This document shows positions 34,472-43,681 of a stretch of DNA of 64,000 bases, one piece after another. Where the stretch lies: NCBI RefSeq assembly GCF_020731285.1, contig NZ_JAJFOW010000031.1, positions 1 to 64,000 on the forward strand, in the 5' to 3' direction. A program made the translations under genes and the position numbers. The number at the start of each line of letters is the position of its first letter. Position 1 is the stretch's first letter. The notes under the pieces were generated by a model. The model worked only from the letters and a program-made list of their open reading frames with translations, made no database searches and was not told the DNA's origin. The DNA is from Cohnella baijiui. GTDB taxonomy: Bacteria > Bacillota > Bacilli > Paenibacillales > Paenibacillaceae.

Positions 34472-35665
34472 GTGGCCAACAAAAAGGTGAATGTCGGTCT
34501 TATCGGCTTGAATGGAATGGGAAAAGGCCATCTGCATGATTTGCAGGAAATGGACACCGTCGTGCTGGCTGGCGTATGCGATATCGTCAAAGAATATGCT
34601 GATGCCGTTGCTTCAGCATGCAACACCCGAGCCTATTACGATTATAGGGAGATGCTGGACCGAGCGGGATTGGATGCCGTCATCATTGCGGTACCGCATT
34701 ATGACCACCCTCAGATCGCCATCGATGCATTCGAACGCGGCATTCATGTCATGACGGAAAAGCCGATTGCCGTCCACGTCAATGACGCCAAGCGTATGAT
34801 TGAGGCGTACGACAGAGCCAAACAACTGGCCCCCGAGCTGCAGTTCGGCATTATGTTCCAGGAAAGGACCTTTCCTTATTACCGCAAAATCAAAGAGATT
34901 CTGGATAGCGGAGAGCTCGGCCGTCTGACACGAGCTACTTGGATCCATACGGAATGGTTCCGTTCCCAAGCCTATTACGACAGCGGAGACTGGAGGGCCA
35001 CATGGGCGGGGGAAGGCGGGGGCATCTTGACCAATCAATGTCCGCATACGCTGGACATGTACCAGTGGCTGCTAGGCGTACCTGCCCGCATTACCGGACA
35101 TGCGCACATCGGCAAATACCACGATATTGAAGTCGAGGATGAGGTAACAGCCTATTTCGAACATGAGAATGGCATGATCGGACATTTGATCGTGACAACC
35201 GCCGAGCTCCCGGGTACAAACCGTCTGGAAATCATCGGCGAAAACGGCAAGCTGGTGTATGAGGACCACAAACTCGTTTTGCATAAAAATAAAATGTCTA
35301 TGCTCCAGTATAGCAGGGAAACATCCGAACGATTCGGCAATATGGGACAAGAGCAGATTGAAATTGCGGTAGATACCGAAACGCCTGTCGGCCATCATGT
35401 CGTCTCCGAAAAGTTTTTCGAACGGATACGGACCGGACAGGGAGAACTGATAGCGGAAGGAACGGAAGGCATCCGCTCTCTTACGATCGCGAACGGCATC
35501 ATGCTGTCCTCTTTCCAGAAACGTACGGTTGATGTGCCGATCGACGGCGATGCTTTCGAAGCCAAGCTACAAGAGCTCATTCGGACTTCCAGATACGTGA
35601 AAAAAGCGGCAGTAATCCCTCCTATCCATGAAGATTTCTCAAAATCTTTCGGCACTAAGCTGTAA
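34472..35665 (+). CDS. Gfo/Idh/MocA-family oxidoreductase
   Basis: Protein of 397 residues from the GTG at 34472; AGGAGGAGA lies about 7 nt before it, whereas the ATG at 34454 precedes that ribosome site. The Rossmann motif VGLIGLNGMGKGHLHDL is at the N-terminus and EKPIAVHV at about 95-102 carries the conserved Lys. The C-terminal Gfo-type alpha/beta domain contains GGGILTNQCPHTLDMYQWL (the family's GGxxxDxxxH-like substrate region). It oxidises or epimerises an unknown sugar or cyclitol with NAD(P). Its stop is 16 bp before the isomerase start, so they form a two-gene operon. Confidence 0.87.
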   Translation: MANKKVNVGLIGLNGMGKGHLHDLQEMDTVVLAGVCDIVKEYADAVASACNTRAYYDYREMLDRAGLDAVIIAVPHYDHPQIAIDAFERGIHVMTEKPIAVHVNDAKRMIEAYDRAKQLAPELQFGIMFQERTFPYYRKIKEILDSGELGRLTRATWIHTEWFRSQAYYDSGDWRATWAGEGGGILTNQCPHTLDMYQWLLGVPARITGHAHIGKYHDIEVEDEVTAYFEHENGMIGHLIVTTAELPGTNRLEIIGENGKLVYEDHKLVLHKNKMSMLQYSRETSERFGNMGQEQIEIAVDTETPVGHHVVSEKFFERIRTGQGELIAEGTEGIRSLTIANGIMLSSFQKRTVDVPIDGDAFEAKLQELIRTSRYVKKAAVIPPIHEDFSKSFGTKL

Positions 35666-35681
35666 AGGGAGAGGTTTAGGA

Positions 35682-36509
35682 ATGGTTAAAGTGAAACTTA
35701 CGTGTTTTGCAGATGAAATCTCCGCCGAGCTGAGCGAGCAGTTGGATGTGCTGGGACAGGAAGGTTTAAGGCATCTGGAACTTCGCAGCGTGTGGGGCAA
35801 AAATGTACTCAACCTTAACGACGGTGAATTGCTGCTGATCCGTCATACGCTTATGGAACGTGGGTTCCGAATATCTTCCATCGCTTCGCCAATCGGCAAA
35901 TATCCGGTCAATGAGGATTTCGCTCCGCAACTGCAAGCTTTGGATGCGGCCGTAAAAGCAGCCCATTTTTTCGAGACGCCTTATATTCGGATATTCTCCT
36001 TTCATCCTCCCGTTCATGAACCGATAACGGATTTTCGGGAAGAAGTACTGAACCGATTGAGCCGCCTAGCCGAGATGGCCGAAAGGAATCAAGTCATCCT
36101 CATTTTGGAAAATGATTCGAATATGTATGGCAGCACGGATGAAGGAACGCAGGATATTTTCTCGAACTGCCGTTATCCTTCACTCCGCGCGGCGTTCGAT
36201 CCTGGCAATTATGTGAATAGCGGCGTTCGGCCCATGACCGATGCTTATCCGAAGATATATGATTCCATTGACTATGTCCATATCAAGGACGCATCCATCG
36301 AACCGAGCCAGTTCGTTCCTGCCGGAGTTGGCGCGGGTGAGATTGCGCAGTTACTGGCAGCGCTGAAATCGCGCGGCTTTGAAGGATTCCTCTCGGTCGA
36401 GCCGCATCTGCACCATTATTTGCCGAACGCCAGCAATCCCGAGCGGGTCGTTACCGCTATTCGCGCTTTAAAATCATTGCTGGATCAGGCGGGGCAGGAG
36501 TGGGAGTAG
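35682..36509 (+). CDS. Sugar phosphate isomerase/epimerase (xylose isomerase-like TIM barrel)
   Basis: Protein of 275 residues, starting at 35682 behind GGGAGAGG. An AP-endonuclease-2/xylose isomerase-like barrel is indicated by LTCFADEIS at strand 1, YIRIFSFHPP, VILILENDSNMYGS (metal-ligand Glu), LRAAFDPGNYV, YVHIKDAS and FLSVEPHLHH at the later strands. Members isomerise or epimerise keto-sugars or inositol derivatives. It works with the adjacent Gfo/Idh protein. The 56-bp repeat and terminator start 35 bp after its stop. Confidence 0.87.
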   Translation: MVKVKLTCFADEISAELSEQLDVLGQEGLRHLELRSVWGKNVLNLNDGELLLIRHTLMERGFRISSIASPIGKYPVNEDFAPQLQALDAAVKAAHFFETPYIRIFSFHPPVHEPITDFREEVLNRLSRLAEMAERNQVILILENDSNMYGSTDEGTQDIFSNCRYPSLRAAFDPGNYVNSGVRPMTDAYPKIYDSIDYVHIKDASIEPSQFVPAGVGAGEIAQLLAALKSRGFEGFLSVEPHLHHYLPNASNPERVVTAIRALKSLLDQAGQEWE

Positions 36510-36544
36510 CCGATGACGATATCGGTGCAATCTTCAGCCGAATC

Positions 36545-36600
36545 GTTCTGATTCAAGAGGGGCGGACTTCCGCTCCTCTTTTTTTCTCGAAAATCGGAAA
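36545..36600 (+). repeat. 56-bp direct repeat (copy 2) containing a terminator
   Basis: Same block as 33409-33464: AGAGGGGCGG hairpin and a T7 tract. The two copies bracket a 3.1-kb module (AraC regulator, oxidoreductase, isomerase). A permease fragment begins immediately after this copy. The remainder of 36689-36846 shows no gene or clear motif. Confidence 0.85.
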
Positions 36601-36604
36601 ATGT

Positions 36605-36688
36605 TTGATAATTCCGTCGCTTCTGATATATCCATTTTTGCAGAAGTTTTTTATTCACGGGATCGTATTGGGATCTGTCAAAGAATAG
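36605..36688 (+). pseudogene. C-terminal scrap of a LplC-type sugar permease
   Basis: Twenty-seven codons ending in a stop encode YPFLQKFFIHGIVLGSVKE preceded by a hydrophobic stretch. This matches the C-termini of the two intact LplC-type permeases here (LQKYFVKGLTLGAVKS and FQKYFVSGLTVGAIKG). There is no start codon or ribosome site, and the rest of the gene is missing. It is the footprint of a deleted third sugar transporter. Confidence 0.8.
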
Positions 36689-36846
36689 AGTGAACTGGTT
36701 ATGGTGACCGCCTTCTAATTTCTGAGAAATGTATGAAAATCGTAGCTGCTCTCCTCCCTGATACGAAGGATTGTTAGGATTTCAATGTTCACGACAGCCT
36801 TGGAGATTGATACGTTGGGTTCATATCAGACAACCGGAGGCTAAGC

Positions 36847-39075
36847 ATGAGAAAAACGGTTCCATTGAACAACGATTGGCGATTTACCGAAGTCTTCGAG
36901 GAAGCGTTTATCAAGGAAGATTTTGACGACACTCCATTCCAGACCGTCAACCTGCCGCATACCAACAAAGAGGTTCCCTATAGTTATTTTGATGAGAAAA
37001 TGTATCAATTTGTATCCTGCTATCGAAAGGAATTATTTGTTCCAAAGCAGTATCAGGACAACAAAATATTCATTGATTTCGAAGGGGTCATGTGCTTCGC
37101 GAAGGTTTACCTGAATTCGAAGCTGATAGGTGAGCACAAGGGAGGGTATACGCCATTCTCCTTTGACATCACGGATGTTGTGCGCTTCGAGACGGCGAAT
37201 ACCTTGGTTGTCATGGTTGATTCGACGGAACGGAAAGATATTCCGCCATTCGGAAACGTTGTAGATTACTTGACCTATGGAGGCATCTACCGGGAAGTAA
37301 GCTTAAGAATCGTGGACAGCGTGTTCATTGACAACGTCAGGCTGGAGTCCATGAATCTGTTGTCAAATGAAAAAAAGCTGAAAGCAGAGATCTGTTTGTC
37401 AAATCATACAAGAGCAAGCGGATCCGCTTCCATCTCCGTGAAAGTGAAGGACAAGGGTAACGAGGTCGGGATGACGTCGCTCATGGTTCCAATCAGCGAG
37501 TCGGCGGAACACACTGCGGAATTGGTGCTTGATCTGGATGAATCGATTGAACTGTGGGATCTGGAAAACCCGAAGCTCTATGATGTCGAAATAACATTGC
37601 AGTGCGGCGACTATGTTGACCTATATGAACGGCGTTTCGGCTTTCGGGATGCCGTTTTCAAAAAGGATGGATTTTATCTCAACGGCAGGAAACGAAAATT
37701 ATACGGTTTAAACAGGCATCAATCGTTTCCTTACGTCGGGTATGCCATGCCGAAGAGAGTTCAGAGAAAAGACGCCGACATTTTGAAGTACGAATTGGGA
37801 CTGAATATGGTAAGAACATCGCATTATCCGCAGTCGAGGCATTTTCTTGACAGGTGTGATGAAATCGGGTTGTTGGTGTTTGAGGAGATTCCCGGGTGGC
37901 AATATATCGGAGATGAAGAGTGGAAGGAAGTTTCGAAGACGAATGTGATCGAAATGATCAAGAGGGATTGGAATCACCCATCCATTGTATTATGGGGCGT
38001 ACGAATCAATGAGTCGCAGGACGACCATGACTTTTATCAGGCTACGAATGCATTGGCACGTCATACCGACCCGTCGAGGCAGACCGGCGGTGTGAGAGCC
38101 ATAAACAACAGCGAGCTTCTGGAAGATGTCTATACGATGAATGACTTTATCCACGATGGCGGCGAAGTCGTCTTACGAGATCAGAAAGAGATCACGGGTC
38201 TTCCGGAAAATGTACCCTATTTGGTTACGGAATATAACGGGCACATGTATCCGACCAAAAGGTTCGACAGCGAAGAAAGACAGATGGAGCATAGCGTAAG
38301 GCATCTCAGAATCATCAATGCGGCAGCTATGGACGATTATATCAGCGGCGCCATCGGATGGTGCGCCTTTGACTATAATACCCATAAGGACTTTGGTTCG
38401 GGAGACCGTATTTGTCACCACGGAGTTATGGACATGTTCAGAATACCCAAATTCGCCGCATACGCATACAAGAGTCAAATCGAGTCGCAAAGAGAAGTGG
38501 TGCTCGAGCCCGTGACCGTATTCGCCAGGGGGGAGAGGTGTATCGGAGGGGTAACGCCTCTCGTGGTGATGACCAATTGCGAATATGTGGATTTTATGTA
38601 CGGCGGTGAACTTGTCGGGAGATTCTATCCTGCAAAAGACCGTTATCCGGGTTTAACCCACCCTCCGGTCATCATTGACGAAATGCTGGGGGAATGGGGG
38701 ATGGCGTGGAGAAGCGGGGAATTCGTCGGTTATCTCGATGGAAAAGAAGCCAAACGCAAAAAATATAGCGAGGCGCCAATAGCTTCAAAACTCATTGCTT
38801 CGGCGGACGATCAAGTTCTTTCATCCGGGGATATGGATGCAACCAGAATTGTATTCCAGATCGTGGATCAAGAAGATAATCTGATTCCGTATATCAACGA
38901 GACTATTAAAATACTTGTAACTGGTGACGGCGAGTTGATCGGGCCGAGTGAAATCAGCTTGGTTGGCGGTTGCATCGCAGCATGGGTAAAAACAAAAGGT
39001 GTGAAGGGCGAAATTGCGATCGCCGCAACTTGCTCCCGATTTAGCGCGAATGAGCTTGTCATCCAAGTCGATTAG
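36847..39075 (+). CDS. GH2-family beta-galactosidase/glycosidase
   Basis: Protein of 742 residues without a signal peptide. The GH2 order is visible: a sugar-binding jelly roll (SCYRKELFVPKQ, GVMCFAKVYLNSKLIGEHKGG), an Ig-like domain, then the TIM barrel with GLNRHQSFPYVG, NMVRTSHYPQSRHFLDRCDEIGL (read in parts), NHPSIVLWGVRINES (acid/base Glu389) and LVTEYNGHMYP (nucleophile Glu462). C-terminal beta domains follow. The RINES spelling of the usual N-E motif is slightly unusual. It would hydrolyse a beta-linked sugar, probably galactose, in the cytoplasm. GGAGG precedes the ATG. The next gene begins 21 bp after its stop. Confidence 0.87.
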   Translation: MRKTVPLNNDWRFTEVFEEAFIKEDFDDTPFQTVNLPHTNKEVPYSYFDEKMYQFVSCYRKELFVPKQYQDNKIFIDFEGVMCFAKVYLNSKLIGEHKGGYTPFSFDITDVVRFETANTLVVMVDSTERKDIPPFGNVVDYLTYGGIYREVSLRIVDSVFIDNVRLESMNLLSNEKKLKAEICLSNHTRASGSASISVKVKDKGNEVGMTSLMVPISESAEHTAELVLDLDESIELWDLENPKLYDVEITLQCGDYVDLYERRFGFRDAVFKKDGFYLNGRKRKLYGLNRHQSFPYVGYAMPKRVQRKDADILKYELGLNMVRTSHYPQSRHFLDRCDEIGLLVFEEIPGWQYIGDEEWKEVSKTNVIEMIKRDWNHPSIVLWGVRINESQDDHDFYQATNALARHTDPSRQTGGVRAINNSELLEDVYTMNDFIHDGGEVVLRDQKEITGLPENVPYLVTEYNGHMYPTKRFDSEERQMEHSVRHLRIINAAAMDDYISGAIGWCAFDYNTHKDFGSGDRICHHGVMDMFRIPKFAAYAYKSQIESQREVVLEPVTVFARGERCIGGVTPLVVMTNCEYVDFMYGGELVGRFYPAKDRYPGLTHPPVIIDEMLGEWGMAWRSGEFVGYLDGKEAKRKKYSEAPIASKLIASADDQVLSSGDMDATRIVFQIVDQEDNLIPYINETIKILVTGDGELIGPSEISLVGGCIAAWVKTKGVKGEIAIAATCSRFSANELVIQVD

Positions 39076-39096
39076 CCGAAAGGGAGGGTTATGGAT

Positions 39097-41202
39097 ATGA
39101 GCAACATTAAAACCGTTCACGTCGTTTTCAAGACCCATCTCGATATCGGGTTTACGGACTTGGCGCGTAATGTGATGGACCAATATTTTCAGCTATATAT
39201 TCCAAAGGCGCTTCAATTAGCCGAACAGTTGCGGCTTGAAGGCGGTCCTGCGCAATTCGTATGGACAACCGGCTCCTGGTTAATCAACGAATATCTGAAA
39301 CAAGCCGACGAAGAACAAACAAGAACCATGGAAAAAGCGATCGCAGCCGGGAGCATCGTCTGGCATGGATTGCCGTTCACCACGCATACCGAGCTGATGG
39401 ATCCCGCTTTATTCGAATACGGATTATCGATCGCCCAAAAGCTGAATGCCCGTTACGGAAAAAGCGCGATCACGGCGAAAATGACGGACGTACCTGGACA
39501 TACGATCGGGATGGTTCCTCATCTTGCCAAACACGGCATCCGCTACTTGCACCTCGGCGTCAATCCCGCGTCGAAGGTGCCTGCCGTTCCCGAAATCTTC
39601 GTATGGAGAGCGCAAGACGGCTCGGAAGTGATCGTCAATTATGCGAGCAACTATGGGAACACGGTGCAGATTGACGGATTTGACGAGGTTATGGTATTCG
39701 CGCATACGGGAGACAATTGCGGACCGCCTGCCAAGGAAGACATCCAGGCGGAATTTGCCCGGCTGAGCGAAAGATTCCCCGGCGCTGTGATCCAAGCGTC
39801 CACGATGGAGGCCTTCGCTTCCCAATTGATCGCCTTGAAAGACCGCTTTCCGGTAGTTGAGGAAGAGATCGGCGACACCTGGATTCACGGAGCCGCTTCA
39901 GACCCGGCGAAAATCCAGCAATACCGGGAGATGTTAAGGCTTCGCGACAGGTGGGTCGCGGAGGGACGGTTCGATCCCGGAAGCAAGGAATATGCCGACT
40001 TCTGCGACCATCTGATGCTCATCCCGGAGCATACGTGGGGACTCGACGAGAAGAAGTTTTTAGGCGATTGCAAGCATTATTCCTTAAGCGATTTCCAGGC
40101 GGCGCGGCAAGCCGATACGGTAACGCAAGACGCCGTTCCCGACAAATACCGTTACATTGGATCGTTTGCCATGGATGAGCTCGACAGTCTTTCCTCGGAA
40201 TTGTTCGCCTCGGAAAGCAAGAAAAGAAGCTTTCGCCTCTTCGAAAGCTCGTGGCAGGAGCAGCGGGCGTATATCCGCCAGGCCATTCAATGCTTGTCCG
40301 AAGATAAACGGCATGAAGCGGAAGCGGCCATTCGCGCTCTCGCAGCCTCGCCGGAACCATGCATGGATGGCCGCAGCCTGAACCCGCGAACGGTCTATCC
40401 GCTCGGCTTGTTTCAGGTCGAGTTCGATACGGACGGTTCGATTTGCAAGCTCGCCGGCCGGAACGGAAAGGAATGGGCCGACGAATCCCGCCGCTTGGGC
40501 CGCTTTGCTTACGAGACATTCGGTCTCGAAAATTATAACCATTGGTTCGGGCACTATGTGGAGCAATGGAGCACTACGTACCATTGGGCGGATGCGGACT
40601 TCGGCAAACCGGGCATGGAATTTGCGGAGCCAAGGCCGGAGCATCAACGGATCTCGCCGAACTTGATCTGTCTAACGGCATGCTCGGAGGAGAATTACGA
40701 CCGGGTGCAAGTTCAGCTCGCCTTGCCCTCGGAATGTGTTCAGATACACGGGGCGCCCAGGAAAATTCGCATCGATTACAGGTTCCATAAGCAACAGCAG
40801 AAGATCGATGTTGAAATTAGCTGGTTCGACAAGCAGGCTTACCGTTTGCCGGAAGCAAGCTGGTTTTCGTTTGCCTTGAAGGTAGACAACCCGAATCTAT
40901 GGAAGTTGGATAAATTGGGGGCAAGAGTCTCGCCTTTGGAGGTCGTCAAGAATGGAAACCGGAATTTGCACGCGGTCCATTCGGGCGTACATTATCGCGG
41001 CAGTGACGGTGAGGCTTCGATCGAAACGCTCGATGCGCCTTTATTGGCGCCAGGCGAGAAAAGACTTCTGCAGTTCGACAATACCTTCGTTTCGTTGGAC
41101 GGAGGCATGCACTTTCTTCTGCACAACAATGTCTGGGGTACGAATTTTCGGATGTGGTATGAAGAAGATGCCAAATTCCGATTCGTCATCAGCTTGAGTT
41201 AA
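39097..41202 (+). CDS. DUF5054 / GH38-like glycosidase
   Basis: Protein of 701 residues from the ATG at 39097, 8-9 nt after GGGAGG; the ATG at 39091 is too close to that site. The N-terminal barrel resembles alpha-mannosidase family 38: VVFKTHLDIGFTD supplies His14 and Asp16 as zinc-ligand candidates, and KMTDVPGHTIG holds Asp131 in the position of the nucleophile. YASNYGNT, VIQASTMEAFASQL and EHTWGLDEK follow, then a long beta-rich C-terminal half. The true substrate of DUF5054 proteins is not known to me. It is co-oriented with the GH2 gene, probably one operon. Confidence 0.8.
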   Translation: MSNIKTVHVVFKTHLDIGFTDLARNVMDQYFQLYIPKALQLAEQLRLEGGPAQFVWTTGSWLINEYLKQADEEQTRTMEKAIAAGSIVWHGLPFTTHTELMDPALFEYGLSIAQKLNARYGKSAITAKMTDVPGHTIGMVPHLAKHGIRYLHLGVNPASKVPAVPEIFVWRAQDGSEVIVNYASNYGNTVQIDGFDEVMVFAHTGDNCGPPAKEDIQAEFARLSERFPGAVIQASTMEAFASQLIALKDRFPVVEEEIGDTWIHGAASDPAKIQQYREMLRLRDRWVAEGRFDPGSKEYADFCDHLMLIPEHTWGLDEKKFLGDCKHYSLSDFQAARQADTVTQDAVPDKYRYIGSFAMDELDSLSSELFASESKKRSFRLFESSWQEQRAYIRQAIQCLSEDKRHEAEAAIRALAASPEPCMDGRSLNPRTVYPLGLFQVEFDTDGSICKLAGRNGKEWADESRRLGRFAYETFGLENYNHWFGHYVEQWSTTYHWADADFGKPGMEFAEPRPEHQRISPNLICLTACSEENYDRVQVQLALPSECVQIHGAPRKIRIDYRFHKQQQKIDVEISWFDKQAYRLPEASWFSFALKVDNPNLWKLDKLGARVSPLEVVKNGNRNLHAVHSGVHYRGSDGEASIETLDAPLLAPGEKRLLQFDNTFVSLDGGMHFLLHNNVWGTNFRMWYEEDAKFRFVISLS

Positions 41203-41235
41203 TCGAAATCAGGGTCTGGAACGGACGAAATCAAT

Positions 41236-41269
41236 GGAACAGCCCCCTTCCGAGGAAGGGGGCTGTTCC
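41236..41269. terminator. Perfect 15-bp hairpin between convergent genes
   Basis: GGAACAGCCCCCTTC pairs perfectly with GAAGGGGGCTGTTCC around CGAG. There is no T-tract on either side, so termination is likely but not classical. Confidence 0.65.
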
Positions 41270-41329
41270 AAGATTCAGGCGTTGAGAAGCAACCGATCTC
41301 TGGACACCACCATGATCCAACTATTCTGA

Positions 41330-42073
41330 TTAATAGAGTGGATACTTCTGGCGAAGATCTTCCCGATGGAGAACATTGGAATCCTCGCGGATATAATGGC
41401 AAACATAGGAACGGCGCCAGCGGTCCTTGCTTCGGTTCTTGTTTGAGGAATGGATCAGCAGTTCGCTGAAAAAGAGAATATCTCCTTTTTCCATGATCAC
41501 CGGAATTTGACGACTCGTATCTACGCCCTCCGTTTCTTCGGTGTGGGATTCATGTTCTTCCAGGTTTTTGACCGCACCGTGCGGTAGCAAACCCAGCTTG
41601 TGCGTGCCCGGCATCACCCATAAGCATCCGTTCTCTTCGTCGACCAAGTCCTCCATGGCCGTCCATGCCGCGATCATCGTCATCGGATCGTTCTTGATAT
41701 AATAATAATCCTGATGAGATGCTTGCCCCGGAGATCCCGGTTCTTTGTAGAAGTACATGCTTTGGACACATACGGCCTCTCTGCCCATTAATTGGGCCAG
41801 CGCACCGCGAATGATCGGCAACTTCATCAATTGGCGGGAGAAGCTGTCGTGCTTATGCGGATTGAACAGCCGCACGGCATATTTTTTGCGTTCGTCGCAC
41901 GCCGCCCAGTCCGGCATGGGCGTTTGGTCGCGGATATCATAAATGTGTCCGTTAAAGGCATCGACTAAATCATCGGAGCAGCATTTCTTGAGCAAGACGT
42001 ACCCGTTTTCTCGGAAGAAATCGATTTGGTTCTCATTGAGCGGCTTTAGCGGCGGCGGTTTTATTGCTTCCAC
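41330..42073 (-). CDS. Phytanoyl-CoA dioxygenase (PhyH) family protein
   Basis: Protein of 247 residues from the GTG at 42073, with AAGGAGA 7 nt upstream; the frame is open to 42283 but that leader overlaps the divergent regulator. It shows the usual N-terminal helix (IDFFRENGYVLLKKCCSDDLV), QASHQDYYYIK with iron ligands His120 and Asp122, NGCLWVMPGTHKLG, and a distal His in ELLIHSSNKNRS followed by an Arg-rich strand. It is a 2-oxoglutarate-dependent hydroxylase of unknown substrate. Divergent from an AraC regulator that probably controls it. Confidence 0.87.
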   Translation of the reverse strand: MEAIKPPPLKPLNENQIDFFRENGYVLLKKCCSDDLVDAFNGHIYDIRDQTPMPDWAACDERKKYAVRLFNPHKHDSFSRQLMKLPIIRGALAQLMGREAVCVQSMYFYKEPGSPGQASHQDYYYIKNDPMTMIAAWTAMEDLVDEENGCLWVMPGTHKLGLLPHGAVKNLEEHESHTEETEGVDTSRQIPVIMEKGDILFFSELLIHSSNKNRSKDRWRRSYVCHYIREDSNVLHREDLRQKYPLY

Positions 42074-42185
42074 ATCAAACTCTCCTTTAACATTAGGATT
42101 CTGCTTATGATTCAAAATAACGCATTTTCGGCCGTGCAACAATGGCTGTAAGTTGCATGATTGTGTCTGAAATTGATATAACTGA

Positions 42186-43022
42186 TTGAGTATCATAAGA
42201 TGGGAGCGGAGGTGTTGTGGCATCGTGCGAGGAGTATTCACTTTTCCGTTCGACCATGTTCGATATGCCCATGCAGGATCCATCGTTTATCCGCCTGGCG
42301 GTCGCTATGGCCCCCGAATACAGCAGGACATTCAACTCGTGTTATTGTATACGGGCGAGATGAATGTCACGATTGACGGCCGTCCCCTGCACGTGCAACC
42401 CGGCCATGCCGTGTTATTGAAGCCGGGCCACGAGGAAATGTTCACATTCTCCAAGACCGAAGAAACCTGGCACCGCTGGATCTCCGTGAAAGCCTCTCCG
42501 ATACCGGAGGAGGCGATCAATACGATGTACCGGCTTCCGGAATGCCTTCCTCTGACCGATGAGATGAACTTGCTGACCGATTTGATGCTCAAGATGCAAC
42601 GAAATGTCTCTTCAGATGACTCAACGATTCGCAGTCTCGGACTTGCGGCACTGCATCTTTTTCCAACCGAGACGAAGAGGTTTCTCCTTCAGCGGGAAAA
42701 ACACCCCGCGCTTTATGCGGTGTTGACATGGATGCATGAGCATTTCGCGGAAGATATCACGCTGCGGGATTTGGCTAACCACGCAGGTCTTTCGTCGGAG
42801 CATTTGGTGCGGTTGTTCAAACAGCATGAGCAAACGACTCCGATGCATTATTTATGGAACTATCGGGTCAACCGTGCGGTCGAACTGCTTACGAATACCG
42901 GATTGACCGTGTCGGAGATCGCGCACCGCTGCGGCTTTAAGACATCGAATCATTTCGCCAGATTGGTAAAACAATTGAAAGGGCAGACCGCATCCGAAAT
43001 CCGGCAAGTTCGTGCGACATGA
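42186..43022 (+). CDS. AraC-family transcriptional regulator with cupin domain
   Basis: Up to 278 residues. GGAGG at 42208-42212 favours a start at the GTG at 42225 (265 residues) over the ATG at 42186. The cupin sensor has GSIVYPPGGRYGP, QLVLLYTGEMNVTIDG and VQPGHAVLLKPGHEEMF. The C-terminal HTH pair has ITLRDLANHAGLSSEHLVRLFK and LTVSEIAHRCGFKTSNHFARL. It is divergent from the PhyH gene with only about 110-150 bp between them, the usual layout of a local regulator. Confidence 0.85.
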   Translation: MSIIRWERRCCGIVRGVFTFPFDHVRYAHAGSIVYPPGGRYGPRIQQDIQLVLLYTGEMNVTIDGRPLHVQPGHAVLLKPGHEEMFTFSKTEETWHRWISVKASPIPEEAINTMYRLPECLPLTDEMNLLTDLMLKMQRNVSSDDSTIRSLGLAALHLFPTETKRFLLQREKHPALYAVLTWMHEHFAEDITLRDLANHAGLSSEHLVRLFKQHEQTTPMHYLWNYRVNRAVELLTNTGLTVSEIAHRCGFKTSNHFARLVKQLKGQTASEIRQVRAT

Positions 43023-43079
43023 GGCACCTGTGAAAATCCGGGATACGAACCATGAGGACTCGTTGCCGCTCCTCTTGCT

Positions 43080-43337
43080 TTGCGTTCATACAAACTCCAG
43101 ATTGCCTTACTTGGAGGTCTTCCTTCGAGCGATGTTCTGACGCAAATGATTGATCAAATGAAGAAGGACGCGGCAAAAACCGGGAATTATTCCGCTTTTG
43201 TGATCAATGCTATGCCGGATAAAGAAGAAAAACTGACAATTTCGCTCAAGGATTCGACGGAGGATATCGTTGCGCAGATTCAAAAGAAGTTTAAAGTCGT
43301 GAAACCGATCAGCGCATCGGCAACTAAAGCCGGCTGA
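43080..43337 (+). CDS. Small hypothetical or fragment protein
   Basis: An 85-codon frame beginning at a TTG without a clear ribosome site. The sequence looks like real protein: KLQIALLGGLPSSDVLTQMI, KKDAAKTGNYSAF, then a strand-rich EEKLTISLKD and a basic tail. I do not recognise it. The abrupt, unsupported beginning suggests the 3' end of a truncated gene. It is followed after about 110 bp by a terminator. Confidence 0.35.
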   Translation: MRSYKLQIALLGGLPSSDVLTQMIDQMKKDAAKTGNYSAFVINAMPDKEEKLTISLKDSTEDIVAQIQKKFKVVKPISASATKAG

Positions 43338-43447
43338 GCTTAAATTTCGCAATTACAGAGAAATAGCGCGAGTGAAGCGTGATCCAACCATGACATGCGG
43401 GAGATAAAAGGTTCGGGAAAAAGAAAGTTGTTAATATTGCCTGGTTG

Positions 43448-43485
43448 GGGCAGCATCCGTCAAGCCGGATGCTGCCCTTTTTTTT
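43448..43485 (+). terminator. Strong intrinsic terminator
   Basis: GGGCAGCATCCG pairs perfectly with CGGATGCTGCCC around a 6-nt loop, followed by eight T residues. It insulates the sigma operon from upstream transcription. Confidence 0.88.
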
Positions 43486-43603
43486 CGAAAGTTAATCGAG
43501 CACAGTCGCGATTACCCGGCTCATAAAGATGACCCAAACTCGGTCGAGTTTTGATTGTATTGCAGATCGTGTTAGGGCGCTGGTATTACTCTAATGCGAA
43601 AAC

Positions 43604-43628
43604 AAACTTTTTGGGGAACTCGCACGTC
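43604..43628 (+). promoter_or_regulatory. Candidate ECF-sigma autoregulatory promoter
   Basis: AAAC followed by TTTTT, then a 17-nt spacer from AAAC to CGTC (43625-43628). This fits the AAC / CGTC pattern of extracytoplasmic-function sigma promoters. It lies 54 bp upstream of the sigma gene, as expected for autoregulation. Confidence 0.45.
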
Positions 43629-43681
43629 TTACGCATATCACGCAAGCAAAATGATACGCGCGTATCGAGGAGAATCTAGAA

